Shown here: positions 36,097 through 47,470 of the stretch, one piece after another
Numbering within the stretch: the first letter of the stretch is position 1
How the letters are laid out: every line of letters begins with the position of its first letter
Assembly (NCBI RefSeq): GCF_024497955.1
Contig: NZ_JANHKP010000007.1
Span: 186,001-250,000, forward strand
Direction: 5' to 3'
Length of the DNA: 64,000 bases
From: Streptomyces sp. C10-9-1
GTDB taxonomy: Bacteria > Actinomycetota > Actinomycetes > Streptomycetales > Streptomycetaceae
Made by a program: the position numbers and the translations under genes
Notes under the pieces: model-generated
The model's database searches: none
Seen by the model: only the letters and a program-made list of their open reading frames with translations
What the model was told of the DNA's origin: nothing

Positions 36097-36597
36097 GTGC
36101 TCGACATCGGCTACTCGCTCTCCCGGCGCTTCCCGGACCCCCCGCAGACCGACTACCGCCGCGCGGACGTCCACGCGCTGCGCCACGACCTCTTCTGCGG
36201 CGACGTCTACCTCGCGGACACCGAGGCGGACCGGGAGGTGTCCACAGCCTGGGGATGGGTGCCGGTGCTCGACTTCGCCTGGGCCCTGTGCGACGTGGTG
36301 GAGCGGCTGGACCGCGACCCGCTCGGCAGCCGCTCGGCCACCCGGCACCACGCCGAGATCGACTTCACCGAGTCCACCGACCTGATGCTCTTCGAGCGGC
36401 GCTTCGGCTGGGTCGACGTGGAGGCCGACTGGATGCCCGGCGACGAGCCCCCGCTCACCTTCTCCCACGCGGAACTGCGCCGCGAGGCACGGGACTTCCT
36501 CCACGACCTGATCGCCGACCTCACCGACATGCACGAGGACCTCGGCGGCAACCCCGCCGTCTGGGACCTCCAGGCCCGCTTCCCGCGCCTGCGCTGA
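36097..36597 (+). CDS. Conserved hypothetical protein, unknown function
   Basis: 166 aa, GTG start at 36097. Soluble, acidic and aromatic, with the segments VHALRHDLFCGDVYL, VPVLDFAWALCDVVERL and FERRFGWVDVEADW. No motif lets me assign a function. An ACACCAT sits just upstream, so a leaderless message is possible. It converges with the pentapeptide-repeat gene across 37 bp. Confidence 0.7.
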   Translation: MLDIGYSLSRRFPDPPQTDYRRADVHALRHDLFCGDVYLADTEADREVSTAWGWVPVLDFAWALCDVVERLDRDPLGSRSATRHHAEIDFTESTDLMLFERRFGWVDVEADWMPGDEPPLTFSHAELRREARDFLHDLIADLTDMHEDLGGNPAVWDLQARFPRLR

Positions 36598-36634
36598 CGC
36601 CCGGGGGCCCGGCACCGCCCTCCCGGCCCCGCCC

Positions 36635-37324
36635 TCAGGGCCCGTCCGCCACCCGCAGGCCCGACTGCGCCGCGAACGCGGGTGCCAGCTCCATCAGCTG
36701 GGAGGGGCGCACCACGGCCCCGGCCAGCCGCTCCACCCCGCGGGCGATGTCCAGCTCCGCGGCATCGCGCAGGTCCACGTCGGCCATCCGCACGCCCGAG
36801 AAGTCCACCGCGCGCAGCACGCAGTCGCGGAAGGCCACCCGCTCCAGCCGCGCCCCGCCGAAGTCCGCCTCCGTGAGGACGCACCCCTCGAAGACGACGT
36901 CCGTCAGCCGCGCCTCCCGGAGGTTGGCGTAGTCGAGCTTGCCGCCCTTCACCAGCACGCCGGTGAGCACGCCGCCGTGCAACTGCACCCCGCCCAGACG
37001 CGCCTCGCGCACCTCGACGTCGCGCAGCGAGGCGCCCGCCAGGTCCGTCCCGACACCGCGCACCCCCTGCAGCACGCTGTCCACGAACCGCGCCCCCGTC
37101 AGCGCCGTCCCGCCCAGTGCGCACTCGCGCAGCGCGCAGTCGATGAACCGGGCGCCGGCGCCGCGCTGGCCGCCCAGGTCGAGGCCGCCGAACTCCAGGC
37201 CGTCGTAGTCGCCGTCGGCCTCCAGCTCCCCTCCCCCGAAGGGCTCCAGCGGCGGCAGCCGCACCTCCGTCACGCGGGGCTCCGCCACGACCCGCGCCGC
37301 CTTCCTGCCACGTCCGTTCGCCAT
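36635..37324 (-). CDS. Pentapeptide-repeat protein
   Basis: 229 aa from ATG 37324. Residues ~55-205 follow the A(D/N)LXX-like five-residue periodicity (ARFID, CALRE, ADFGG, VDFSG, ANLRE), predicting a right-handed quadrilateral beta-helix. Some such proteins mimic DNA and protect gyrase, but most have unknown function. No signal peptide, so cytosolic. It stands as a single gene. Confidence 0.9.
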   Translation of the reverse strand: MANGRGRKAARVVAEPRVTEVRLPPLEPFGGGELEADGDYDGLEFGGLDLGGQRGAGARFIDCALRECALGGTALTGARFVDSVLQGVRGVGTDLAGASLRDVEVREARLGGVQLHGGVLTGVLVKGGKLDYANLREARLTDVVFEGCVLTEADFGGARLERVAFRDCVLRAVDFSGVRMADVDLRDAAELDIARGVERLAGAVVRPSQLMELAPAFAAQSGLRVADGP

Positions 37325-37386
37325 GCCCCCATGGTGGACCCGACCACCGACAACGCCCCCGAACCCGGCTGCCGGGGCGCGGGCCG

Positions 37387-37776
37387 TCAGGAGCCGCCGA
37401 GGAAGGACTCCACGGCCCTGCCCGTCATGGGTACGACGACGGCCTCCTCCCGCGCGGCGCCGGGGAGGTGGCGGCGGTCCGCCTCCGCCCTCAGCAGCGC
37501 CGGACGGTCGCACGGGAGCACGCTCGCGCCGAGGCGGTCCACCAGCGCGGCCAGGAGGTCGGAGAAGTGGCCGGGCGGGAAGCGGGCGACGCCGACGCAG
37601 AGCCGGTCGACGTCCACCTCGACCTCGCGCCCGTCGGCCGTGCGGACCAGCAGGCCCTCCAGCGGGTCCGCACCCCCGCCGACGGCGTACGGGCCCAGCA
37701 CCTCCCGCACCGCGTCCAGGTCCAGGGGCTCCGGCTCCCCGCTCCGGAAGCGGAGCACGAACAGCATCCGGCTCAC
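37387..37776 (-). CDS. Hypothetical protein, 129 aa
   Basis: GTG start at 37776. A soluble, leucine-rich sequence (MLFVLRFRSGEPEPLDLDAV start) with alternating strand/helix character and strong G/C third positions. No recognised domain. It lies between the pentapeptide-repeat and acetyltransferase genes on the same strand, 62 bp and 91 bp away, possibly one transcript. Confidence 0.6.
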   Translation of the reverse strand: MSRMLFVLRFRSGEPEPLDLDAVREVLGPYAVGGGADPLEGLLVRTADGREVEVDVDRLCVGVARFPPGHFSDLLAALVDRLGASVLPCDRPALLRAEADRRHLPGAAREEAVVVPMTGRAVESFLGGS

Positions 37777-37867
37777 GGCCCCGCCGCCCCGCCTCCGGCC
37801 GCCGCCCCGGAGCGGAGCGCTCCCGGGCGGCGCGCGGCGGGACCGCCGGGCCCCCGGCCCCGTAGGG

Positions 37868-38356
37868 TCACCCGTTCCCGCGCCCCTGCGCCCCGAGCGA
37901 GGCCAGGGCCGCGTCGGTCAGCCGGTAGACCGACCACTCGTCCTGGGGCCTGGCCCCCAGCGACTCGTAGAAGGCGATCGACGGGGTGTTCCAGTCGAGC
38001 ACCGACCACTCCAGGCGCTCGTAGCCCCGCTCGACGCAGAGCCGCGCCAGCTCCGTGAGCAGCGCCTTCCCGTGTCCCCCGCCGCGCAGCTGCGGCCGTA
38101 CGTACAGGTCCTCCAGGTAGATCCCGTGGACCCCGCGCCACGTCGAGAAGTTCAGGAACCACAGCGCGAAACCGGCCACCCGGCCGTCGTCCGTCTCCGC
38201 GATGTGCGCGAACGCCGCCGGACGCTCGCCGAACAGCGCCTCGCGCAGCTGCTCCTCGGTCGCCCTGACCTCGTGCAGGGCCTTCTCGTAGTCGGCGAGC
38301 TCCCGCACCATCGCGTGGATCACGGGCACATCGGCAGGCACAGCATGGCGAATCAT
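37868..38356 (-). CDS. GNAT-family N-acetyltransferase
   Basis: 162 aa, close to the diamine acetyltransferase-like subgroup (MIRHAVPADVPVIHAMVREL start, FSTWRGVHGIYLEDLYV ~80). The acetyl-CoA loop is YVRPQLRGGGHGKALL (~95-110). The C-terminal VLDWNTPSIAFYESLGA helix is typical. Possible polyamine or thialysine acceptor, not proven. ATG 38356 begins the fold. Confidence 0.93.
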   Translation of the reverse strand: MIRHAVPADVPVIHAMVRELADYEKALHEVRATEEQLREALFGERPAAFAHIAETDDGRVAGFALWFLNFSTWRGVHGIYLEDLYVRPQLRGGGHGKALLTELARLCVERGYERLEWSVLDWNTPSIAFYESLGARPQDEWSVYRLTDAALASLGAQGRGNG

Positions 38357-38565
38357 GCCCACAGCCTGCCCTGTCCCGGCCGCGCGGCGCGATGCGGGGC
38401 TCCCGAACCGCCCGGCCCGTCCGCCGGGAGCCGCCGAGGGCCGCACGGGCCCCGGACACCCGGGATCCGGCGCCCGGCGGGCACCCCGCCCGGGTCGCCA
38501 AAGGCCGCCCCCGGCAGTAGATTCCCGCCACACGCAGGCGCACCACCGGCAGGGGAAGCACGCAC

Positions 38566-39957
38566 ATGGACACCGTCAACGGCGGCATATCGTTCTGGTA
38601 CGCACAGGACGGCGCCCCCGCGCCCCGCGAACCCCTCCCCGGCGACATCTCCGCCGACGTCTGCATCGTGGGCGGCGGATACACCGGCCTGTGGACCGCC
38701 TACTACCTGAAGAAGGCCGCCCCCTTCCTCGACATCACCGTCCTGGAGGCCAGGTTCTGCGGCTACGGGGCCTCGGGCCGCAACGGCGGCTGGCTCTACA
38801 ACGGGGTCGCCGGGCGCGGCCACCACGCCCGCCGCCACGGCCACGAGGCCGCCGTCCGGCTCCAGCGGGCCATGAACGGCACCGTCGACGAGGTGATCCG
38901 CACCGCGGCGGCCGAGGGCATCGACGCCGACATCCACCGCGGCGGCGTCCTGGAGGTCGCCCGCACCCCCGCCCAGCTCGCCCGGCTCAAGGACTTCCAC
39001 AGCGTCGAGATCGCCTTCGGGGAGACGGACCGCGTGCTGCTCGGCGCCCGCGAGACGGCCGAGCGCGTCCGCGTCCACGGGGCCGTCGCCTCCAGCTGGA
39101 CCCCGCACGGCGCCCGCGTGCACCCCGTGAAGCTGCTCAAGGGGCTCGCGGCGGCCGTCGAGGCGCTCGGGGTCACCGTCCACGAGTCCACACCGGTCAC
39201 GGAGATCCGCCCCCGGCACGCCGTCACCCCCTACGGCACCGTCCGCGCGCCCTACGTGCTGCGCTGCACGGAGGGGTTCACCGCCTCCCTCAAGGGGCAC
39301 CGCCGCAGCTGGCTGCCGATGAACTCCTCGATGATCGCCACCGAGCCGCTGCCCGCGGAGGTCTGGGAGGAGATCGGCTGGACGGGCCGGGAGACGCTCG
39401 GCGACATGGCGCACGCCTACATGTACGCCCAGCGCACCGCGGACGACCGCATCGCGCTCGGCGGCCGGGGCGTGCCCTACCGCTACGGCTCGCGCGTCGA
39501 CGCCGACGGCAGGACGGCCCCCGCCACCGTCGAGGAGCTGCGCGAGGTCCTGGTGCGCTTCTTCCCCCGCCTCGCGGGCGCCCGCGTCGACCACACCTGG
39601 TCCGGCGTCCTCGGCGTGCCCCGCGACTGGTGCGCCACCGTCACCCTGGACCGCTCCACGGGGCTGGGCTGGGCGGGCGGGTACGTCGGGTCCGGCGTGG
39701 CCACCGCCAATCTGGCGGCCCGCACGCTGCGCGACCTGATCCGGCAGGACTCCGGCCAGGCGGGCCCCACGGAGCTGACCGCCCTGCCGTGGGTGAACCA
39801 CCGGGTCCGCACCTGGGAACCGGAGCCGCTGCGCTGGCTGGGCGTCCGGGCGCTCTACGCCGCCTACCGCCGGGCCGACCGCCTGGAGGCCGCCTCCCAC
39901 ACGCCGTCCACCCCGCGGCTCGCCACCCTCGCCGACCGCGTCTCGGGCCGCGGCTGA
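38566..39957 (+). CDS. FAD-dependent oxidoreductase (DadA/glycine-D-amino-acid oxidase family)
   Basis: 463 aa. Dinucleotide-binding DVCIVGGGYTGLWTAYYL (~30-47), FCGYGASGRNGGWL (~65-78), and the C-terminal FAD block GWAGGYVGSGVATANLAARTL (~367-386, given in two parts: GWAGGYVG, SGVATANLA). The family oxidises amine or imino substrates such as putrescine-like amines or amino acids. The N-terminal ISFWYAQDG matches the subgroup often named gamma-glutamylputrescine oxidoreductase-like. Followed by a strong terminator. Confidence 0.9.
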   Translation: MDTVNGGISFWYAQDGAPAPREPLPGDISADVCIVGGGYTGLWTAYYLKKAAPFLDITVLEARFCGYGASGRNGGWLYNGVAGRGHHARRHGHEAAVRLQRAMNGTVDEVIRTAAAEGIDADIHRGGVLEVARTPAQLARLKDFHSVEIAFGETDRVLLGARETAERVRVHGAVASSWTPHGARVHPVKLLKGLAAAVEALGVTVHESTPVTEIRPRHAVTPYGTVRAPYVLRCTEGFTASLKGHRRSWLPMNSSMIATEPLPAEVWEEIGWTGRETLGDMAHAYMYAQRTADDRIALGGRGVPYRYGSRVDADGRTAPATVEELREVLVRFFPRLAGARVDHTWSGVLGVPRDWCATVTLDRSTGLGWAGGYVGSGVATANLAARTLRDLIRQDSGQAGPTELTALPWVNHRVRTWEPEPLRWLGVRALYAAYRRADRLEAASHTPSTPRLATLADRVSGRG

Positions 39958-39975
39958 CCCCTCGGGAACGGCGAA

Positions 39976-40003
39976 GGCCCCCGGTCCTGCGGGACCGGGG
40001 GCC
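39976..40003. terminator. Terminator between the FAD oxidoreductase gene and tRNA-Thr
   Basis: Perfect 12-bp arms, 4-nt loop, serving the plus-strand gene and probably the minus-strand tRNA. Confidence 0.85.
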
Positions 40004-40013
40004 GTGGCGCGGA

Positions 40014-40086
40014 GCCTCCTGTCGGAATCGAACCGACGACCTCAAGATTACAAGTCAAGCGCTCTGGCCAACTGAGCTAAGGAGGC
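40014..40086 (-). tRNA. tRNA-Thr (anticodon UGU)
   Basis: 73 nt, no encoded CCA. The acceptor stem (GCCTCCT/AGGAGGC), D stem (GCTC/GAGC) and T stem (GTCGG/CCGAC) pair perfectly. The anticodon loop is CTTGTAA, reading ACA. The anticodon stem as written, CTTGA/TCTTG, pairs only at three of five positions (two U-U mismatches at 28-42 and 29-41), which is unusual. Confidence 0.92.
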
Positions 40087-40195
40087 AGCCAGAGCAGTGT
40101 AACCAACGCCTCCGGCGGCCCCGCGGGGATTTCTCACCTCGGACACCTGCTGACAGATCCGCGTTCGCCGGGTACCGTCACCGCAGGTCCGCCCT

Positions 40196-40211
40196 GGTGG
40201 ACTACACCACT
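40196..40211. promoter_or_regulatory. DasR operator-like site (dre) upstream of msiK
   Basis: On the minus strand AGTGGTGTAGTCCACC, 13 of 16 dre positions, 52 nt before the msiK ATG. It is nearly palindromic. Confidence 0.6.
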
Positions 40212-40263
40212 CCCTTACTCGGATCGTCCGGCACGTTCCTGCCGGTGAAGGAGACGCTTCAGC

Positions 40264-41391
<1,128 letters not shown>

Positions 41392-41409
41392 GGCCGCCCC
41401 ACCCGGCAC

Positions 41410-41452
41410 CGGGAGCCGGGTCCCCGCCGTGCGGCGCGGGGCCCGGCTCCCG
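41410..41452 (+). terminator. msiK terminator
   Basis: Long GC hairpin, arms of 17-18 nt (41410-41427 and 41436-41452) with a single bulged base. Confidence 0.75.
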
Positions 41453-41662
41453 TCGTTCGGCGCGGGGCCCGGCAGGGGGCGGAGCCCGGCGGCTCGCCTC
41501 GCACCCCGGTCCCGCACGGGTCGTACCGTCGTACAAATTCCCTGTGATATCGGGCAGTTCATACCAACACGTCAACAGAGAATTCGAATGACGCTCCCGA
41601 TCCATCCCCCACGTGAGTGACTGAATGTCGCCTGGCGGTCACCGGCCGCTACGCTCGCTCGC

Positions 41663-42085
41663 GTGACCCACACAGCCCGCCGAATCGGCCGCACCCTTGC
41701 CCTCGTCCTGCCCGTCGTCCTGGTGCTCTCCGGGACCCTCGCGGTGTCCACGGTGCCGTGGGCCGGGCAGGCCTCCCAGTCGCAGATGCTCACGGCCTCC
41801 GCCGAGAACGTCGCCGCACCCGCCGAGCCGCTCGCGCCGCAGGACGTGCTGCGCGAGAAGCTGCTCACCGAGCTCCAGGTGAAGGACCCGGCGGTGGCGC
41901 TCACCCACCTCCAGCGCGAGGTCGAGGCGCGCCCCTCGCTCGCCGAGCACTGCATGTCCATCGCCCGCGACCTCGGCCGGGCCGCCGTCGACCACTACGG
42001 CCCCGCCCGCGCGCAGCGCTTCTCCCGCCCGGTGTGCGACACCTCCTTCGCCACGGGCGTGTCCCAGCAGACCATGGGGCACTGA
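41663..42085 (+). CDS. Putative exported or membrane-anchored protein, unknown function
   Basis: 140 aa, GTG start at 41663, preceded 7 nt earlier by TACGCT, so probably leaderless. One N-terminal hydrophobic segment (~10-28) is an uncleaved anchor or signal peptide. The outer part has two cysteines, in EHCMSIARDLGRAAVDHYG and RPVCDTSFATG, which may form a disulfide. A conserved-looking actinomycete protein, not recognised. Confidence 0.7.
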   Translation: MTHTARRIGRTLALVLPVVLVLSGTLAVSTVPWAGQASQSQMLTASAENVAAPAEPLAPQDVLREKLLTELQVKDPAVALTHLQREVEARPSLAEHCMSIARDLGRAAVDHYGPARAQRFSRPVCDTSFATGVSQQTMGH

Positions 42086-42154
42086 CCGCACCGGCAGGCC
42101 CTGGGACACACCGGGGCTGCCGGGCGGACACCCCGCCCGGCCCGCGCCGGCACC

Positions 42155-42187
42155 CGGACCGGACCCGCACGCAGCGGGTCCGGTCCG
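42155..42187 (+). terminator. Terminator of the exported-protein gene
   Basis: Perfect 14-bp arms with a 5-nt loop; the arms end 34 nt before the next ATG. Confidence 0.8.
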
Positions 42188-42221
42188 CGTCGTGTCCGGG
42201 TGTGCGCATATCGTTCACGCC

Positions 42222-42944
42222 ATGCATACGCCTACGTTTCCGACGCAGGCCGTGGTCCTGGCGGGCGGCCAGGGCTCTCGGCTGCGCCCCTACACCGACG
42301 ACCGCCCCAAGCCGATGGTGGAGATCCCGGGGACGGGCACGCCGATCATCGGGCACCAGCTGGCCTGGCTCGCGGCCGAGGGCGTGACCGACGCCGTGGT
42401 CTCCTGCGGCCACCTCGCCGAGGTGCTCCAGGAGTGGCTGGCCCAGGCCCGGCTGCCGCTGCGGGTGACGACGGTCGTGGAGACCGAGCCGCTGGGCCGC
42501 GGCGGCGGGCTGAAGTACGCGGCGGCCAGCCTGCCCCAGCCCGACCAGCCCTGGTACGCCACCAACGGCGACATCTGGACCCGCTTCTCGCTCCGCGAGA
42601 TGGCCGCCTTCCACGCCGAGCGCGACGCCACCGCGACGCTCGCGCTGGCCCGCCCGCGGATCCCCTGGGGCGCGGTCGAGACGGACACCTTCGGCCACAT
42701 CACGGACTTCGTGGAGTCGCCGCCCTCGCCGTACCTGATCAACGCCGGCGTGTACGTCTTCGCCGCCGAGTTCACGCAGCTGCTTCCCGATGTCGGCGAC
42801 CACGAGCGCACCACGTTCCCGAGGCTGGCGCGGGAGAAGCGGCTGGCGGGCTACCCGTTGCCGCACGGGGCCTACTGGCGTGCGATCGACACCGCCAAGG
42901 ACCTGACCGAGGCGGCCAAGGAGCTGTCCGCACAGGCGCGTTGA
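42222..42944 (+). CDS. Sugar-1-phosphate nucleotidyltransferase family protein
   Basis: 240 aa. The N-terminal AVVLAGGQGSRLRPYTDDRPKP (two-part: LAGGQGSRLRPYT, RPKPMVEI) is the nucleotidyltransferase signature, GDIW (~108) is the metal-binding region, and EYLINAGVYVF-like PYLINAGVYVF (~170) is typical of mannose/glucose-1-P transferases. No C-terminal beta-helix. Likely makes an NDP-sugar for glycan synthesis. TATCGT ends 7 nt before ATG 42222, suggesting a leaderless message. Confidence 0.88.
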   Translation: MHTPTFPTQAVVLAGGQGSRLRPYTDDRPKPMVEIPGTGTPIIGHQLAWLAAEGVTDAVVSCGHLAEVLQEWLAQARLPLRVTTVVETEPLGRGGGLKYAAASLPQPDQPWYATNGDIWTRFSLREMAAFHAERDATATLALARPRIPWGAVETDTFGHITDFVESPPSPYLINAGVYVFAAEFTQLLPDVGDHERTTFPRLAREKRLAGYPLPHGAYWRAIDTAKDLTEAAKELSAQAR

Positions 42945-43000
42945 CCCTGCGCGGGCCCGGTCGGGCCGGCGCAGGGCGGCGCGTACGGCCGGGTCCGGCC

Positions 43001-43022
43001 CCGGGCGGCGGAATCCGCCCGG
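43001..43022. terminator. Bidirectional terminator
   Basis: 8-bp arms CCGGGCGG and CCGCCCGG, 6-nt loop, between convergent genes ending at 42944 and 43047. Confidence 0.65.
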
Positions 43023-43046
43023 AGCGCGACCGGCGTTCCCTCCGGC

Positions 43047-44738
43047 TCAGCCGAGGAGCCCGCCGATGACCCTGCTGCCGCCGTCCTGGGCGCCGCCCGA
43101 TCCGCTGCCCGACCCGGAGCCGTCGCCCGGGCCGCCCGTGGTCCCGCCGGTGGGGCCCGCGGACCCGGTTCCGCCCGACCCGGTGCCGCCGCTGGAGGTG
43201 GGCCCGGCGCTCGTGGACGGCGGCGGGGCCGGCTGGGAGTCCGCGGGGGGCGGCTGCTGCCCGGTGCCCTGCGTGGAGCTGGGGGCGTCCGCCACCCGCC
43301 CGGGTTCCGGCGCCGTCTCCTGGGCGGGCGCCGTGGTCGGGGACTCGGTGCTCGCGGAGCGGCTCGCCGAGGGGGTCGGGGTGCTCTTCCGCTCCGCGGG
43401 GCGGCGCTGCGTTCCGGACTCCTGCGGCAGCGGCGCGCCCGGCAGGTAGTTGGTCGGGTCCTGGCCGGGCCCGGGGACGGTCACGATCTCCGTCGAGCGG
43501 ACCGCGCCGCCGAGCATCGAGCCGATGAGCATCGTCAGGCCGACGACCACCGCGGCCACGAGACCACCGCGGCGCAGCACCCTGCGCCGCAGGTCCCAGA
43601 GTTCGGAACGGGGGCCGAGGGTGCGCCATGCCTCGCCCGAGAGCCGGGCGTCCACCGAGTAGACCGGAGCCCCCGCGATGATCAGGGGCGACCAGGCGGC
43701 GAGGAAAATGATGTCCGGGGCGTCGTAGACCGGGACCGTGGCCCAGCTGACGGTCAGCAGCAGGGCCGCCGACAGCAGGACGCCGACCACCGCCGCGACC
43801 CGCTGCCACAGGCCCAGCAGGGTGAGGACCCCGACGATCACCTGGAGGAAGGCGACCGTCAGGCCCGAGCCCACGGGGTGGGCCAGCGCCAGGTCGCGCA
43901 TCGGCTCGGCCATGGCCCAGGGCTGGAGCGACTCCAGCCACCTGACCAGGGAACCGCGCTCCCCGCCGTCGAAGTAGACGGGGTCGCAGAGCTTGCCCAT
44001 CCCGGCGTACACGGAGATGAACCCCAGCAGGATGCGCAGCGGGAGCAGCACCACGCCGAGGTTCATCCGGCGGTCGGGGTAGTAGGCGTGGCGCGTGTGG
44101 TCGCCGGAGGCCCGGTGGCCGGAGCGCCCCTCGTCCCCGGCCTCGCCGTCGAGCGGTTCGAGGTCGTAGGCGCCGTCGTCGCCCGCCTCGCCGTACTCCT
44201 CCGGCCCGAAGGAGGGGGCGTCGTAGGCGCCGACCGCCTGGCGCATGGGCGGCAGCAGGGGGCCCGAGCGCTGCACGGTGTCGCCGACCAGGTCGACACG
44301 CGGCATCGCCTGGGTGGCACCGGCGGAGTAGCCGCCCTGCTCCGGTGCCTCCCGGGGGGCGGGAGGAGCCGGAGGCGCCAGCGTCCCGGCGGAGGAGTCG
44401 CGTACGGCCTGGAGCAGGCCGGTCGCCCCTGCGTCGCCCGGTACGGACCGGCCGCTCCACACGACGGGGGCCCGGCGCCGGGCGGCTCTGCCCGCCGCGC
44501 CCGCACCCGCAGCTCCCGCCGCGGCGGCACCGACGGCGCCGGCCGCACCGGCCGTGCCGAAGGAGGCGATCCGCGCGGTGTCCGCCATGGCCCGCGCGGG
44601 GCGGGGGTTCCGCGGCAGCTGTACCCGGAAACTGGCGTGGTTGACGATGACCTGCGCGGGATCGCAGTGCACCTTGACCATGCTCAGCGCAGGCTGGTCG
44701 TCGAACCCGGACCGGGGTGTTCTGGTGTCCACACTCAT
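43047..44738 (-). CDS. Large DoxX-family membrane protein with long low-complexity ends
   Basis: 563 aa. Residues ~1-225 are an Ala/Pro/Gly-rich cytosolic part. The DoxX core (~226-370) has four hydrophobic helices beginning LPLRILLGFISVYAGMGKL. A further helix (~400-420) leads to a Ser/Thr/Pro/Gly-rich external tail (~430-563) ending in GSGSGSGSGG-like runs. DoxX proteins are linked to respiratory or sulfur/oxidative metabolism; the extended tails are actinomycete-specific. Single gene, function unknown. Confidence 0.85.
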   Translation of the reverse strand: MSVDTRTPRSGFDDQPALSMVKVHCDPAQVIVNHASFRVQLPRNPRPARAMADTARIASFGTAGAAGAVGAAAAGAAGAGAAGRAARRRAPVVWSGRSVPGDAGATGLLQAVRDSSAGTLAPPAPPAPREAPEQGGYSAGATQAMPRVDLVGDTVQRSGPLLPPMRQAVGAYDAPSFGPEEYGEAGDDGAYDLEPLDGEAGDEGRSGHRASGDHTRHAYYPDRRMNLGVVLLPLRILLGFISVYAGMGKLCDPVYFDGGERGSLVRWLESLQPWAMAEPMRDLALAHPVGSGLTVAFLQVIVGVLTLLGLWQRVAAVVGVLLSAALLLTVSWATVPVYDAPDIIFLAAWSPLIIAGAPVYSVDARLSGEAWRTLGPRSELWDLRRRVLRRGGLVAAVVVGLTMLIGSMLGGAVRSTEIVTVPGPGQDPTNYLPGAPLPQESGTQRRPAERKSTPTPSASRSASTESPTTAPAQETAPEPGRVADAPSSTQGTGQQPPPADSQPAPPPSTSAGPTSSGGTGSGGTGSAGPTGGTTGGPGDGSGSGSGSGGAQDGGSRVIGGLLG

Positions 44739-44917
44739 CTAACCGAGTGATGTGTGATTAGGGCACGGCCGCGAGCGTCCCGATCTGTCCGAGACCCGTC
44801 AAGAGCATCTCTTGTGCCTTTTTGACCGCACCGTTCCCCACCGGACCCCGGGCCGACGCACGGCGCGCCCGCGGGGCGGGGCCCCGCGGGCGCACGAACC
44901 GGCGCCGGCCGGCTGCC

Positions 44918-45871
44918 TCAGGCGCGCCGGTGCCTCGACGCCTCGTAGAGCACCACACCGGCGGCCACGCCCGCGTTCAGCGACTCGGCACCGCCGGGCA
45001 TCGGGATGCGGACCAGGAAGTCGCAGGTCTCGCCCACGAGACGGGACAGGCCCTTGCCCTCGCTGCCGACCACGACCACCACCGGGCCGCCGAGCGCGTC
45101 CAGCTCCCCGACCTCGGTGTCGCCGTCCGCGGAGAGGCCGACCACGGTGATGCCGGCCTTCTGGTACGCCTCCAGCGCCCGGGTCAGGTTCGTGGCACGG
45201 GCGACCGGCGTCCGCGCGGCGGTCCCGGCCGAGGTCTTCCAGGCACCGGCGGTCATGCCCGCCGCACGGCGCTCCGGCACCACCACGCCGTGGCCGCCGA
45301 ACGCGGACACGGAGCGGACCACCGCGCCGAGGTTCCGCGGGTCGGTGACCCCGTCGAGCGCGACGATCAGCGGGTCCTCGCCGTCGTCGAAGGCCGCCGC
45401 TGCCAGGTCCTCGGGGTGGGCGTACTCGTACGGCGGGACCTGGAGGACCAGGCCCTGGTGGTTGAGCCCGTTCGTCATGCGGTCCAGCTCGGGGCGCGGC
45501 GCCTCCATGATGTGGACGTCGCCGCGGCCGGTGGCGAGCTGGAGCGCCTCGCGCACCCGCTCGTCGTTGTCGATGAACTGCTGGACGTAGAGGGTGGAGG
45601 CGGGCACACCGTCGCGCAGCGCCTCGAAGACCGGGTTGCGGCCGACGACCATCTCGGACGTGCCCTTGCCGCCGCGACGGGCGACGGGACGCCGCTGCGC
45701 CTGCTTGGCCCTGGCGTTGGCGATGCGGTTCTTGGCATGCCCCTTACGGGCGGAGGCGGGCGGCGTCGGGCCCTTGCCCTCCAGTCCGCGGCGCCGCTTG
45801 CCACCGCTGCCGACCGTCGCGCCCTTCTTGTTGGACGTGCGGCGGTTCCTGCGCTGGCTGTTCCCGGCCAT
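44918..45871 (-). CDS. rlmB: 23S rRNA 2'-O-ribose methyltransferase RlmB (SpoU/TrmH family)
   Basis: 317 aa. A basic disordered N-terminus (~1-70) comes before the substrate-binding domain ([14 protein letters not shown], ~75) and the SPOUT knot with [17 protein letters not shown] motif 1 (~172), GSEGKGL motif 2 (~273) and [22 protein letters not shown] motif 3 (split: [17 protein letters not shown]). It methylates G2251 of 23S rRNA in the P-site loop. Downstream of cysS on the same strand, but separated by a hairpin. Confidence 0.94.
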   Translation of the reverse strand: MAGNSQRRNRRTSNKKGATVGSGGKRRRGLEGKGPTPPASARKGHAKNRIANARAKQAQRRPVARRGGKGTSEMVVGRNPVFEALRDGVPASTLYVQQFIDNDERVREALQLATGRGDVHIMEAPRPELDRMTNGLNHQGLVLQVPPYEYAHPEDLAAAAFDDGEDPLIVALDGVTDPRNLGAVVRSVSAFGGHGVVVPERRAAGMTAGAWKTSAGTAARTPVARATNLTRALEAYQKAGITVVGLSADGDTEVGELDALGGPVVVVVGSEGKGLSRLVGETCDFLVRIPMPGGAESLNAGVAAGVVLYEASRHRRA

Positions 45872-45926
45872 GACCTACCTGATTCCTGCGAAGCTCGCTC
45901 AGAGAAACGTGTGTACAAAAGGAAGT

Positions 45927-45952
45927 GTGCCGCCCGGCGCGCCGGGCGGCAC
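45927..45952 (-). terminator. cysS terminator
   Basis: Perfect 26-bp palindrome followed on the minus strand by a U-rich run (TTCCTTTT), between cysS and rlmB. Confidence 0.85.
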
Positions 45953-45964
45953 ATCGCCTCGGGG

Positions 45965-47368
<1,404 letters not shown>

Positions 47369-47402
47369 GCGACAAGGGTAGTGGGCGGACGGCAGTGCCC
47401 CG

Positions 47403-47461
47403 CACCCCCTGCGGTACCGGGCAGGGGGTGGGCCCGTGCCGGGGCGCGACCGCGCCGGCAC
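47403..47461 (-). terminator. Double hairpin after ispF
   Basis: Two tandem hairpins: perfect 10-bp arms 47403-47412/47421-47430, and imperfect 47436-47448/47451-47461, 10 nt past the ispF stop. Confidence 0.75.
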
Positions 47462-47470
47462 GGGGTGCCG

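Noticed and set aside
40014..40086. tRNA-Tyr (GUA) reading of the anticodon
   Set aside because: It requires shifting the loop by one; with the D and T arms fixed the loop is CTTGTAA and the anticodon UGU.
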